From the NCBI GenBank assembly GCA_012295275.1, contig CM022665.1, forward strand, positions 26,568,946 to 26,632,945: DNA of 64,000 nt, read 5' to 3'. The DNA is from Chrysomallon squamiferum (Eukaryota > Mollusca > Gastropoda > Neomphalida > Peltospiridae). How positions within the stretch are numbered: the stretch's first letter is position 1; each line of letters begins with the position of its first letter. A program made the translations under genes and the position numbers. The notes under the pieces were generated by a model that was not told where the DNA came from, made no database searches, and saw only the letters and a list, made by a program, of their open reading frames with translations. Shown in pieces: positions 63,818 to 64,000 of this stretch.

Positions 63818-63872
63818 AATTATTTGAGAATTACTAACTATACAGAAAGCAGTTACTAATTCTCAAATAATT
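63818..63872. repeat. Near-perfect hairpin
   Basis: Left arm ATTATTTGAGAATTACTAAC(T) and right arm AGTTACTAATTCTCAAATAA(T) pair over 22 bp with one mismatch, around an 11-nt loop (63840-63850). No gene near. It may be a small transposon core, a structured RNA or chance. Confidence 0.7.
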
Positions 63873-64000
63873 CTCAGTGTTTTTGTTTTCATGTTAAATG
63901 ATTAGTTAAAATTATTCACGTTTGGCTGCTACTGTAACATCCACTCTGTAAAATCTATTTTATAATTATTATGTTGAAGTGGGCACCTCGGTTCTGATAA

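Larger units (their letters stand above)
46032..64000. other. 18-kb non-coding stretch right of the CBM48 gene
   Basis: I see no coding exon on either strand. Frames longer than 60 codons here are simple-sequence or unconserved-looking. Minus-strand splice-donor-like sites that could end upstream UTR exons occur at 48220 (CCAG|GTGAGT), 50117 (CTG|GTAAGTG), 53537 (AAG|GTAGGT) and near 58200 (CAG|GTAAGG). Simple repeats include TA runs (47309-47334, 54069-54092), CA/GT runs (48812-48838, 54109-54130) and poly-A (49770-49798, 54323-54350). A GC-richer patch at 58300-58480 contains two GCCACACCCTG copies. Confidence 0.5.

Overview
The window is nuclear DNA from an invertebrate animal, most probably a mollusc. 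It is very AT-rich and full of simple repeats. The genes are split by many introns with GT-AG borders. The gene content also fits: secreted thrombospondin-1 repeat proteins, a multigene ependymin-related family, and the interspersed motif around TTTAACGACACCCCAGCA, which I recall as common in molluscan genomes. The species cannot be named from the sequence. There is no operon, CRISPR array, rRNA or tRNA that I can support.

Layout, left to right. (1) 117-7648, minus strand: a secreted or surface protein with at least seven TSP1 repeats, then EGF-like, sushi-like and cadherin-like parts, possibly running off the left edge. (2) 11261-28211, minus strand: four complete, intact six-exon ependymin-related genes (EPDR-1 to EPDR-4). 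(3) 29358-37775, plus strand: two more (EPDR-5 and EPDR-6), divergent from the first four. I joined all six by hand from splice sites. They share exon sizes (exon 2 is always 35 nt, exon 3 always 135 nt) and intron phases 1-0-0-1-2, and encode 190-200 aa secreted proteins. They are therefore a local tandem family with one orientation switch near 28.2-29.4 kb. (4) 43715-45953, minus strand: a 163-aa protein with an N-terminal myristoylation-type sequence and a CBM48 glycogen-binding domain like that of AMPK beta, but no AMPK beta C-terminal domain. Its 5' UTR is spliced, so its promoter lies to the right. (5) 46032-64000: about 18 kb with no convincing coding sequence, perhaps upstream UTR exons and introns of that gene.

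The EPDR introns hold almost all recognisable mobile DNA: one decayed Tc1-type element, three pogo/Tigger-like elements with inverted ends, and a further fragment. The most unusual pattern is that several EPDR introns start with tandem repeats. In EPDR-1 intron 3, EPDR-4 intron 1 and EPDR-6 intron 5, a 40-50 bp minisatellite begins at the 5' splice site and repeats the donor sequence. In intron 3 of EPDR-3, -4 and -5, different microsatellites start 9-21 nt after the same donor. An inverted copy of the EPDR-6 upstream region (about 108 bp per arm) and a perfect DR4-type AGGTCA repeat upstream of EPDR-5 are the clearest regulatory candidates.

The EPDR proteins are expected to be secreted, glycosylated, small hydrophobic-ligand or calcium-binding proteins, and the TSP1 protein is extracellular. 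The CBM48 protein is probably a membrane-tethered glycogen-binding protein and has no evident functional link to the others.
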